From Extensimonas soli (GTDB lineage Bacteria > Pseudomonadota > Gammaproteobacteria > Burkholderiales > Burkholderiaceae_C): a stretch of 64,000 bases of DNA. The notes beneath the pieces were generated by a model. It was given only the letters and a program-made list of their open reading frames with translations, did no database searches and was not told where the DNA came from. A program made the position numbers and the translations under genes. The stretch spans positions 62,001 through 126,000 of the forward strand of contig NZ_JARGEL010000008.1 in assembly GCF_029211265.1 (NCBI RefSeq), given 5' to 3'. Each line of letters opens with the position of its first letter. Position 1 is the first letter of the stretch. This document shows positions 7,776 through 15,369 of the stretch, piece by piece.

Positions 7776-8668
7776 TGCGCGCTGCGTTCGACGCCCTCGA
7801 TGCCTGGAGCGCCGGCATGGCCTACTCGACGAACGAAGCCGCTGGCGCGCGAAGTGAGGACGATGCGCCCGCAGAGTCTGCGCCGCCGCAGCACTACCGC
7901 GCCGTGTTCATCTCCGACCTGCACCTGGGGACGCCGGGCTGCCAGGCGCATGCCTTGCTCGATTTTCTGCGCCACCATTCGAGCGATTACCTCTACCTCA
8001 TAGGCGACATCGTCGATGGCTGGCAATTGCGGCGCAGATGGTTTTGGCCGCAGGCGCACAACGATGTGGTGCAAAAGCTGTTGCGCCGCGCGCGCAAGGG
8101 CTGCCGCGTGGTCTTCGTGCCTGGCAACCATGACGAATTTGCGCGCGCCTTCGTCGAGCACTCATTTGGCGGCATCGAGGTGGTGGAAGACGCCGTGCAC
8201 CTGACGGCCGACGGCCGCCGGCTCTGGATCACGCATGGCGATTATTTCGACGGCGTCATCCAGTGCGCCAAGTGGCTCGCCTACTTGGGCGACAACCTCT
8301 ATGAATTCACCCTCAAACTCAACCGCCACCTGAACACGCTGCGCGCGCGTCTGGGGCTGCCATACTGGTCACTGTCGGCCTACCTCAAAGGCAAAGTCAA
8401 AAAAGCCCTGAATTACGTGACCGACTTCGAGGTCGCAGTGGCCACCGAGGCGCGCCGGCGTGGGCATCAGGGCGTGGTCTGCGGCCACATCCACCGCGCC
8501 GAAATGCGCGAGATCGACGGCATTCTGTATTGCAATGATGGCGACTGGGTGGAGAGCCACATGGCCTTGGTCGAGCATGTGGACGGGCGGCTCGAATTGC
8601 TGCAATGGCCGGTGCGGCGCCTCGTCACCGGCGCAGGCAAGGCCGTTGCGGCGCCTGTGCAGGCGTGA
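7775..8668 (+). CDS. LpxH-like metallophosphoesterase (UDP-2,3-diacylglucosamine diphosphatase family)
   Basis: A 297-residue calcineurin-type phosphoesterase. Metal-binding motifs are in order: FISDLHLG near residue 46, IGDIVDGW, FVPGNHDEF, WITHGDYFDG and VCGHIHRAE. The mixture resembles UDP-2,3-diacylglucosamine hydrolases of lipid A synthesis, but it has GNHD where canonical LpxH has GNRD, and a second, canonical LpxH lies at 25240-26061. It is therefore probably a paralogue with a related phospholipid or sugar-nucleotide substrate. The start overlaps the stop of the acyltransferase gene. An internal ATG at 7817 is an alternative. Confidence 0.8.
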   Translation: MRAAFDALDAWSAGMAYSTNEAAGARSEDDAPAESAPPQHYRAVFISDLHLGTPGCQAHALLDFLRHHSSDYLYLIGDIVDGWQLRRRWFWPQAHNDVVQKLLRRARKGCRVVFVPGNHDEFARAFVEHSFGGIEVVEDAVHLTADGRRLWITHGDYFDGVIQCAKWLAYLGDNLYEFTLKLNRHLNTLRARLGLPYWSLSAYLKGKVKKALNYVTDFEVAVATEARRRGHQGVVCGHIHRAEMREIDGILYCNDGDWVESHMALVEHVDGRLELLQWPVRRLVTGAGKAVAAPVQA

Positions 8669-8740
8669 TGCGCAGTGCACCGTCGCACAGCGGTGGGATA
8701 AAAAAGCAGCCCAAGTGACAGATTAATAAATCCTATGAAA

Positions 8741-8774
8741 TAGTCATATGAACGTCATGATGATGTTCGATAAT
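8741..8774 (+). promoter_or_regulatory. Possible Pho box and -10 element for ppk1
   Basis: TAGTCAT at 8741-8747 and ACGTCAT at 8752-8758 are 7-bp direct repeats with an 11-bp period, each sharing GTCAT with the PhoB half-site CTGTCAT. GATAAT at 8769-8774 follows after 10 bp, the usual distance between a Pho box and its -10. Transcription would start near 8781, which rules out the ATG at 8748 and supports the one at 8802. Confidence 0.5.
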
Positions 8775-8801
8775 GACCGGTTTGGGCTTTTCATCCTCGC
8801 T

Positions 8802-11000
8802 ATGACGCACCCGAAGGCAAATCCCGCTCTCGCGCAACCCATGGACGACGCACAGGGCGGTCGTTCTGCAGAGCTGGAGGATTCGCCCGCGCCCACTGCA
8901 AAGACCGCGAAAGCGCATGCGCCCCGCGCTACCGCGACCATGGCGGTGCAGCCCCTCACCTTGCTCGACCGCGACCACAGCATCCTCGCCTTCAACGAGC
9001 GCGTGCTCGATTGGGCCGTGCGCGACGACGTGCCTCTGCTCGAGCGTTTGCGTTATCTGTGCATCGTCTCATCCAACCTCGACGAATTTTTCGAGGTGCG
9101 CGCGGAGCCGCATGTCAACGCCGTCAAGCACGGTGAAACCGAGGGGCTCTACACCGTGGCCTCGTTCGAGGCGCTCGCGGCCAAGGTGCATGACCTAGTG
9201 GCGCGCCAGTATGCGCTCTACAACCAGGTGCTGGTGCCGGCGTTCGCGGCGCATGGCATCCGCCTCCTTGCGCACAGCGAGCGCAGCGTGGCGCACAAAC
9301 GCTGGGTGAGTGCGTATTTCCGGCGCGAGGTGCGCCCGCTGCTGGTGCCCGTGGGGCTCGATCCGGCGCACCCGTTTCCGCAGGTGGCCAACAAATCGTT
9401 GAACTTCATCGTGCGCCTCAAGGGGCGCGACGCTTTCGGGCGTGAAAACGAAGTCGCCATCGTCAAGGTTCCGCGCGCGCTGCCGCGCATCGTGCGCATC
9501 CCTGGTGACAACCCCAAGCAGCTGCTGTTCGCGAGCATCTCGAGCATCGTGCGCGCGCACTTGGCGGATCTTTTCCCGGGGCGCGAAGTGACGGAGTTTT
9601 CGCAGTTTCGCGTCACGCGCCACTCCGACCTTGCGCTCGACGAAGAAGACGTGCGCAACCTGCGCACGGCCCTGCGCCAGGGGCTGCAGCAGCGGCATTA
9701 CGGTGAGGCGGTGCGGCTCGAGGTGTCGGCGGGCTGCTCGAAGTTTCTTTCGGACTTTTTGCTGCGCCAGTTCGACCTGCCAGAGCCCGCGCTGTACCGC
9801 GTGCACGGGCCCGTGAACCTGGTGCGGCTCACGCAGCTTGTCGATCTGGTCAACGACCCGGCGCTGCTGTTTGCGCCATGGAACCCCGTGTGGCCGCGCC
9901 AGCTTGTCGCAGGCGCATCGATCTTCGAGCAATTGCGCGCGCGCGACGTGCTGATCCACCAGCCTTTCGAGAGCTTTGACGGCGTACTCGCCTTCCTGCG
10001 CGAGGCGGTCGAAGACCCGCAGGTGCTCGCGATCAAGCAGACCATTTACCGTACCGGCGGGCGCGACTCCGAACTCATGCGCCTGCTCGGCGAGGCCGTG
10101 CGCCGCGGCAAGGAGGTCATGGCGGTGGTGGAGCTCAAAGCGCGTTTCGACGAAGAGGCCAACATCAACTGGGCCGAGGCGCTCGAATCCATAGGTGCGC
10201 AGGTGGTGTATGGCGTGGTCGGGCTCAAGACGCACGCCAAGATGCTGCTCGTCACGCGCCGCGAGGGCCGCCAGCTGCGCCGCTATGGCCACCTGTCCTC
10301 GGGCAATTACAACGCCCGCACCGCGCGGCTTTATACCGACCTGGGCTACTTCACGGCCGACACGCAGCTGACCGCAGAGATGGACGGCGTGTTCAGCCAC
10401 CTGGCCAGCCAAAACCGGCCGCCGCGTCTGCGCAAGCTCATCCTGGCGCCTTTCCAGCTGCACCGGCGCCTGTTGGCTTTCATCGAGCGTGTAGGCCAGG
10501 CGGCGAGCCGGGGCGAGGACGCGCGCATCGTCGTCAAGACCAACGCGCTCACCGACGAGGCCTTGATCCATGCGCTGCTGCGCGCCGGCCAGCAGGGCGC
10601 ACGCATAGACCTGATCGTGCGCGGTGCCTGCATGCTGCCCGCGCAGGTGCCGGGCGTGAGCGACAACATCCGCGTGCGCTCCATCATCGGACGTTTTTTG
10701 GAGCACAGCCGCGTGTTCTATTTCCGCGCCGGCGCGCAGGAGGACTTGTACCTCTCGAGCGCCGACTGGATGAACCGCAACATGCTGCGCCGCGTGGAGC
10801 TTGCCTGGCCCGTAACCGACCCGGCGCTGCGCCAGCAGATCATCGACGAATGCCTGGTTGCGTACCTGTACGACGACCGCGACGCCTGGACGCTGCAGGC
10901 CGACGGCCACTACGCGCGTCCGCTGCTTCCGCGCACCGGCAAAGGTGCGCAAAATGCCCTCATGGCGCGTTACGGCGCTACAAAATCGGAAGAAGCATGA
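8802..11000 (+). CDS. ppk1: Polyphosphate kinase 1
   Basis: A 732-residue PPK1, which reversibly polymerises the gamma-phosphate of ATP into polyphosphate. The N-terminal domain is recognised by RDHSILAFNERVLDW and SSNLDEFFEVR. The catalytic core contains VGLKTHAKMLLV, with the His expected to be autophosphorylated, HLSSGNYNARTARLYTDLG and SIIGRFLEHSRVFYF. The start at ATG 8802 was chosen because a -10-like GATAAT lies at 8769-8774. The first 60 or so residues are poorly conserved and low in complexity. The stop overlaps the sixA start (ATGA), so the two are probably co-translated. The candidate Pho box upstream would place the gene under phosphate control. Confidence 0.95.
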   Translation: MTHPKANPALAQPMDDAQGGRSAELEDSPAPTAKTAKAHAPRATATMAVQPLTLLDRDHSILAFNERVLDWAVRDDVPLLERLRYLCIVSSNLDEFFEVRAEPHVNAVKHGETEGLYTVASFEALAAKVHDLVARQYALYNQVLVPAFAAHGIRLLAHSERSVAHKRWVSAYFRREVRPLLVPVGLDPAHPFPQVANKSLNFIVRLKGRDAFGRENEVAIVKVPRALPRIVRIPGDNPKQLLFASISSIVRAHLADLFPGREVTEFSQFRVTRHSDLALDEEDVRNLRTALRQGLQQRHYGEAVRLEVSAGCSKFLSDFLLRQFDLPEPALYRVHGPVNLVRLTQLVDLVNDPALLFAPWNPVWPRQLVAGASIFEQLRARDVLIHQPFESFDGVLAFLREAVEDPQVLAIKQTIYRTGGRDSELMRLLGEAVRRGKEVMAVVELKARFDEEANINWAEALESIGAQVVYGVVGLKTHAKMLLVTRREGRQLRRYGHLSSGNYNARTARLYTDLGYFTADTQLTAEMDGVFSHLASQNRPPRLRKLILAPFQLHRRLLAFIERVGQAASRGEDARIVVKTNALTDEALIHALLRAGQQGARIDLIVRGACMLPAQVPGVSDNIRVRSIIGRFLEHSRVFYFRAGAQEDLYLSSADWMNRNMLRRVELAWPVTDPALRQQIIDECLVAYLYDDRDAWTLQADGHYARPLLPRTGKGAQNALMARYGATKSEEA

Positions 11001-11461
11001 TGGACTTGATTCTCTGGCGGCACGCCGAGGCCGAAGATGCCGCCGACGGCATGGAAGACGTGGCACGCGCCCTCACGCCGCGCGGCGAGAAGCAGGCCGA
11101 GCGCATGGGCGCCTGGCTCGACCGGCAGCTGCCGCAGGGCTTGCGCGTGTTTGCAAGCCCCGCGCGGCGCACCGAGCAGACCGCGCAGGCGCTGGGGCGC
11201 AAGTTCAAGCTGCGCGCCGAGCTGCTGCCCGGTGCGAGCGCGCAAGACGTGCTCGAGCTCGCGCGCTGGCCCGAGGCGCGCGGCGCGGTGCTGATCGTCG
11301 GCCACCAACCCACATTGGGCGAGGTCATTGCTGAGGTCATGGGCCTGCGCGCGGGTGAATGTTCGGTGCGCAAGGGGGCCGTGTGGTGGCTGCGCCATCG
11401 GCAGCGGCAAGAGCGTGGCGAGACCGTATTGCTCACGGTGCAGTCGCCCGAATTCCTTTGA
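10997..11461 (+). CDS. sixA: Phosphohistidine phosphatase SixA
   Basis: A 154-residue histidine phosphatase of the SixA branch, close to the 161 residues of E. coli SixA. The RHG-type motif is LILWRHAEAED at the N-terminus, where the His is the transient phospho-acceptor. The second His lies in LIVGHQPTLGEV, and the phosphate-binding Arg in FASPARRTEQTAQAL. SixA removes phosphate from phosphohistidine in phosphorelay proteins and in the nitrogen phosphotransferase system. The ATG overlaps the ppk1 stop by 4 bp. A second ATG three bases further on is equally possible. Confidence 0.9.
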   Translation: MMDLILWRHAEAEDAADGMEDVARALTPRGEKQAERMGAWLDRQLPQGLRVFASPARRTEQTAQALGRKFKLRAELLPGASAQDVLELARWPEARGAVLIVGHQPTLGEVIAEVMGLRAGECSVRKGAVWWLRHRQRQERGETVLLTVQSPEFL

Positions 11462-11600
11462 TCTTGCCCCATGCGGCGTAGGAAGGTGGCGCTGGTGCCG
11501 CGCTGCGCCTGGGTACGGCGGTAGAGGGGCGCCGCCTACAATGCCGCTCAATCCTGCTCCCTCTGGTTTTCCTGACTTCATCGGAACGAAAGGCCCGCCC

Positions 11601-12989
11601 GTGCAAGTGAATCCCGCGATCTTCAAAGCCTACGACATCCGCGGCATCGTGCCCACCACCCTCGACGAAAACACCGCGCGCGGCCTCGGGCGCGCCTTCG
11701 GCATGGCGGTGCGCGCACAAGGAGAGGGCACGGTGGCCGTGGGGCGCGACGGGCGCCTGTCGGGGCCGGCGCTCGCGGCGGCGCTGATTGCGGGCCTGGT
11801 CGACGTGGGGCTGGAAGTGATAGACGTGGGCATGGTGACCACGCCCATGCTGTACTTTGCCGCGGCCACGCTGTGCACGAGTGGCATCCAGGTCACGGGC
11901 AGCCACAACCCGCGCGACCACAACGGCTTCAAGATGGTGCTCGGCGGCCGCGCGATCTACGGCGAGGACATCCAGGCGCTGCGCCGTGCCATGGAGTCCG
12001 AGACCTGGCAACTCGTGCCCGGCGGCGCGGTGCGGCAGGTTGACGTGCTGCCGGCCTACACCGCGCGCATCGTCGGCGACGTGCGCCTTGCACGGCGCAT
12101 GAAGATCGTCGTCGATTGCGGCAATGGCGTGGCGGGCGCCTCGGCGCCGGGGATTTTCCGCGCGCTGGGCTGCGACGTGGTGGAGCTCTTTTCCGAAGTC
12201 GATGGCAGCTTCCCGAACCACCACCCCGACCCGAGCAAGCCCGAAAACCTGCGCGACCTCATCGCCGCGCTCAAAACGAGCGACGCCGAACTGGGGCTGG
12301 CTTTCGACGGCGACGGCGACCGGCTGGGCATCGTCACCAAGGACGGCAACAATATCTTCCCCGACCGCCAGATCATGCTGTTTGCCAAGGACGTGCTGCA
12401 GCGTGTGCCGGGCGGCGCCATCGTGTTCGACGTCAAGTGCACGCAGCGCCTCGCCCCCGCGATCGCGGCCGCAGGCGGCGTGCCCGTGATGTTCAAGACC
12501 GGCCATTCGCTCATCAAGGCCAAGATGCGCGAGATCGGCTCACCCCTGGGCGGCGAGATGAGCGGCCACATTTTCTTCAAAGAGCGCTGGTACGGCTTCG
12601 ACGATGGCACCTACGCGGGCTGCCGCCTGCTCGAAATTTTGAGCCGCAGTGCCGACCCCAGTGCCGTGCTCGACGCGCTGCCCACAAGCCACTCCACCCC
12701 CGAGCTCAACGTCGCCTGCGCCGAGGGCGAGCCGCACCACGTCACGGCCGAGCTGCAGGCGCTGGCGCCGCAGTATTTCGGCCCGCCCGCGCAGATCAAC
12801 ACCATAGACGGCCTGCGTGTGGACTGGCCCGACGGCTTCGGCCTGATCCGCGCGAGCAACACCACGCCGGTGCTGGTGCTGCGCTTTGAAGGCCACACGC
12901 CCGAGGCGCTCGCGCGCATCGAGGCCGAGATGCTCGCGCTGCTGCGCCGCGTCAAGCCTGATGCGCAGATCGGCGCCGCGGCGCATTGA
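11601..12989 (+). CDS. Phosphomannomutase/phosphoglucomutase (AlgC-like)
   Basis: A 462-residue alpha-D-phosphohexomutase. It starts at GTG 11601 with QVNPAIFKAYDIRGIVP, the conserved N-terminus of the family. The active-site phosphoserine is in TGSHNPRDHNGFKM near residue 100, the Mg2+-binding loop is FDGDGDRLG near 236, the sugar-binding loop is GGEMSGHIFF, and the C-terminal phosphate-binding loop is RASNTTPVLVLRFEG. The enzyme interconverts 6- and 1-phosphates of mannose or glucose for sugar-nucleotide synthesis. A TACAAT at 11537-11542 is a likely -10 and lies across the alternative ATG at 11541, which argues against that start. It lies upstream of waaA on the same strand, which suits a role in envelope polysaccharide. 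Confidence 0.92.
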   Translation: MQVNPAIFKAYDIRGIVPTTLDENTARGLGRAFGMAVRAQGEGTVAVGRDGRLSGPALAAALIAGLVDVGLEVIDVGMVTTPMLYFAAATLCTSGIQVTGSHNPRDHNGFKMVLGGRAIYGEDIQALRRAMESETWQLVPGGAVRQVDVLPAYTARIVGDVRLARRMKIVVDCGNGVAGASAPGIFRALGCDVVELFSEVDGSFPNHHPDPSKPENLRDLIAALKTSDAELGLAFDGDGDRLGIVTKDGNNIFPDRQIMLFAKDVLQRVPGGAIVFDVKCTQRLAPAIAAAGGVPVMFKTGHSLIKAKMREIGSPLGGEMSGHIFFKERWYGFDDGTYAGCRLLEILSRSADPSAVLDALPTSHSTPELNVACAEGEPHHVTAELQALAPQYFGPPAQINTIDGLRVDWPDGFGLIRASNTTPVLVLRFEGHTPEALARIEAEMLALLRRVKPDAQIGAAAH

Positions 12990-13049
12990 GCGCAGCGCAC
13001 GCCTTGGGTTGAATCGTTGCAGCAGCGCAAGCGCGCAAGCGCGCAGGCG

Positions 13050-14675
13050 ATGGAAATCGTTCTCGCACACATGCCACCCCCCGTGATTGCCTGGCTCGCG
13101 CTGCGCCTTTATGGAGTGCTGACCTGGCTTGCCCAGCCGCTGCTGCGGCGCAAGCTGCGCCTGCGCGCACGCGCCGAGCCCGGCTACGCGCAGGCCGTGG
13201 GCGAGCGTTTCGGGCGCTATGCGCCAGAGATCGTGCGTCAGCTGCCACATGCCCATCACGCTGATCACGCGCAGGCCGACGCACCCTGGATTTGGGTGCA
13301 TGCCGTGTCGCTGGGCGAAACGCGCGCTGCGGCCATCCTGATCGCGGCCCTGCGTGCGCGCCTGCCGGGCATGCGACTGCTGCTCACGCACAGCACCGCG
13401 ACGGGCCGCGCCGAAGGCACCAAGCTGCTGCAGCCCGGCGACGTGCAGGTCTGGCAGCCTTGGGACACACGCGCTGCCGTGGAGCGCTTTTTGCGCACCT
13501 TTCGCCCCGCGCTCGGCATCCTCATGGAAACCGAGGTCTGGCCGAATCTGGTCGCAGGCTGCAAGGCGCAGGGCGTCCCGCTCGTGCTCGCGAACGCGCG
13601 GCTCAACGCCAAATCTTGGCGCAGTGCGCGGCGCGTCACGGCCCTGGCCGTGCCCGCCTACCGCAGCCTCACGGCCGTGTGGGCGCAGACCGAGGACGAC
13701 GCGCAGCGCCTGCGCAGCCTGGGCGCGCCCGTGCAGGCGGTGTTCGGCAACCTCAAGTTCGACGTGCGCCCCGACGCCGCGCAGCGCGCGCTCGGCCAAT
13801 CCTGGCGCGCGCACAGTCCGCGCCCGGTTGTCATGCTTGCGAGCAGCCGCGAGGGGGAGGAGGCGATGTGGCTGCAGGCCATCGCTCAGGTTTTAGAACG
13901 AAAAACGCCTCTAGCAGCCTGTCGGACTTTAGGCGTCGATAGCGAGAATGCGCCCCAGCGTGACCAGTTTTTGCCGGATTCGCCGCCCCATAGCGGGACT
14001 ATGGGGCAAGAAGACGGTAAAAAATGGGCCGCTGGGGCGCATTCGCAGCCGACGATTCCAAAGTCCGACAGGTTGCTAGCCAAGGCGCATCAAGCGCAAG
14101 CAGCTATCACTTCAGAAGTAACTGCGATGCCCTCAGACCCCGCTGCGCAGGTGCAATGGCTGATCGTGCCGCGCCACCCGCAGCGCTTCGACGAGGTGGC
14201 TGCGCTGCTCGAGGGTGCGGGCTTGCGCGTCGCGCGGCGCAGTTCCTGGGCGGAGGCGCCCGCGCCCGCAGACGTGTGGCTCGGCGATTCGCTGGGCGAG
14301 ATGCAGGCTTACTACGCGCTGGCGGACGTGGCGCTGCTCGGCGGCAGCTTTGCACCGCTCGGCGGCCAGAATCTGATCGAGGCCGCAGCCTGCGGCTGCC
14401 CCGTGGTGCTCGGGCCCCATACCTTCAACTTTGCCGAAGCCGCGCAACGCGCCTGCGAAACCGGTGCCGCGCTGCGCGTGGCGGACCTGCGCCAGGGCGT
14501 GCGGGCGGCCTGCGTACTCGCGCTCGACGGCGTGCGGCTGGCGCAGGCGCGTGCGCAGGCGCAGGCATTCGCGCAAACCCACCGCGGCGCGGCCGAGGCC
14601 ACGGCGCAGGCTGTGACCGCTTTGTTGGCGTGCAGCACACCAGCACAACGGAGCGTGGGCAGCAAGGTGGCGTGA
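13050..14675 (+). CDS. waaA: 3-deoxy-D-manno-octulosonic acid (Kdo) transferase WaaA with an in-frame A-element insertion
   Basis: Kdo transferase, which adds Kdo to lipid IVA at the inner membrane. It has 541 residues against roughly 425 in the family. The N-terminal membrane anchor is PVIAWLALRLYGVL, and conserved blocks are AVSLGETRAA, LLLTHSTATGR, MLASSREGEE, LIVPRHPQRF and GGQNLIEAAACGCPVVLGPHTFNF split over two motifs. The active-site Glu normally follows VSLGE. Residues 289-343 come from a complete A element, flanked by about 16 residues from a C repeat. This lies between MLASSREGEE and LIVPRHPQRF in the C-terminal domain, probably on a surface loop. The frame stays open and both sides keep family motifs, so the gene is likely functional. 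ATG 13071 is an alternative start. Confidence 0.92.
   Translation: MEIVLAHMPPPVIAWLALRLYGVLTWLAQPLLRRKLRLRARAEPGYAQAVGERFGRYAPEIVRQLPHAHHADHAQADAPWIWVHAVSLGETRAAAILIAALRARLPGMRLLLTHSTATGRAEGTKLLQPGDVQVWQPWDTRAAVERFLRTFRPALGILMETEVWPNLVAGCKAQGVPLVLANARLNAKSWRSARRVTALAVPAYRSLTAVWAQTEDDAQRLRSLGAPVQAVFGNLKFDVRPDAAQRALGQSWRAHSPRPVVMLASSREGEEAMWLQAIAQVLERKTPLAACRTLGVDSENAPQRDQFLPDSPPHSGTMGQEDGKKWAAGAHSQPTIPKSDRLLAKAHQAQAAITSEVTAMPSDPAAQVQWLIVPRHPQRFDEVAALLEGAGLRVARRSSWAEAPAPADVWLGDSLGEMQAYYALADVALLGGSFAPLGGQNLIEAAACGCPVVLGPHTFNFAEAAQRACETGAALRVADLRQGVRAACVLALDGVRLAQARAQAQAFAQTHRGAAEATAQAVTALLACSTPAQRSVGSKVA
13894..14120 (-). repeat. C repeat in waaA, split by an A element
   Basis: The two halves are 13894-13914 and 14076-14120. 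Joined on the minus strand they read GATAGCTGCTTGCGCTTGAT, a spacer CGC, then CTTGGCTAGAGGCG and a T-rich end, nearly the same as the hrpA copy. The A element has inserted at the CTAG and duplicated it (13911-13914 and 14076-14079). This gives a relative age: the C repeat was there first. Confidence 0.85.
13915..14075 (+). repeat. A element inserted in frame in waaA
   Basis: A 161-bp element with a perfect CTAG duplication on both sides, so 165 bp or exactly 55 codons were added to waaA. The encoded peptide begins ACRTLGVDSENAPQ, continues with [15 protein letters not shown] and ends with [12 protein letters not shown]. The same peptide occurs in HemD and in the membrane protein at 58431-59252. 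Confidence 0.95.
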
Positions 14676-14677
14676 CG

Positions 14678-15364
14678 TCAGCTGCCCACGCGCCTTTGCC
14701 GAGCGCGCTCCAGGGCCGCGGCAATGGCCGCCTGGCGTAATTGGGTAGGGGAGGGCGCGGAGGACGCATCTGCTTGCGCAGAATCCGCCGTTGGGTGGCC
14801 TGGCGTGCTGGCCGCAGGGCTGGTGGGCCGTGTAGGCGGCGCCGAGGACGCCGTTTCCTGCACCAGCCTGCGCTGGCGCCGGGCATAACGCGCGCGTGCA
14901 GCGTCTGCCTGCGCCGGCGACCATGCAGCCCATCCGGTGGCCGTGCCGCTGGCATTTTCGAGGTGCATGCAATCGACGGGGCATGCAGGCAGGCAGAGTT
15001 CGCAGCCCGTGCAATGCGCCTCGATCACGGTGTGCATGCGCTTGTTCGTGCCCACGATGGCGTCGGTGGGGCAGACCTTGAGGCACAGGGTGCAGCCTAT
15101 GCAGGCGCTCTCGTCGATGAAAACCACGCTGCGCGCCGTTTCCTGGCCACACTCCGGATCGAGCGGCAGCACCGGCTGCCCCGTTGCCGCCGCAAGCCGC
15201 ACCACGCCCTCGGCACCGCCGGGCGGGCAGCGGTTGATGGCCGCCTCGCCAACGGCAATGGCCTGCGCGTAGGCTGCGCAATCCGGGTAGCCGCAGCGTG
15301 TGCATTGCGTTTGCGGCAGCAGCGCGGCGATGCGTTGCGCAGCTTCGGCGGCCGCGGTATCCAT
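14678..15364 (-). CDS. RnfB-like electron-transport ferredoxin
   Basis: A 228-residue protein of the RnfB family. An N-terminal 4Fe-4S cluster site of the Fer4_7/DUF type is seen in QTQCTRCGYPDCAAYA, with a further Cys at NRCPP. Two typical 4Fe-4S motifs follow: ACIGCTLCLKVCPTDAI and HCTGCELCLPACPVDCM. The C-terminal 80 residues are an Ala/Pro/Ser-rich tail with a final basic helix. RnfB normally carries electrons in the membrane Rnf complex, but it lacks the usual N-terminal membrane anchor here and no other rnf genes are near. Lone copies of this type are common in betaproteobacteria. The start is ATG 15364, five bases after the phaZ stop. It converges on waaA with a 2-bp gap. Confidence 0.85.
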   Translation of the reverse strand: MDTAAAEAAQRIAALLPQTQCTRCGYPDCAAYAQAIAVGEAAINRCPPGGAEGVVRLAAATGQPVLPLDPECGQETARSVVFIDESACIGCTLCLKVCPTDAIVGTNKRMHTVIEAHCTGCELCLPACPVDCMHLENASGTATGWAAWSPAQADAARARYARRQRRLVQETASSAPPTRPTSPAASTPGHPTADSAQADASSAPSPTQLRQAAIAAALERARQRRVGS

Positions 15365-15369
15365 TCCAA

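Noticed and set aside
13911-14079. waaA as a pseudogene broken by an insertion
   Set aside because: The frame is uninterrupted, the insert is a multiple of three, and conserved motifs continue on both sides.
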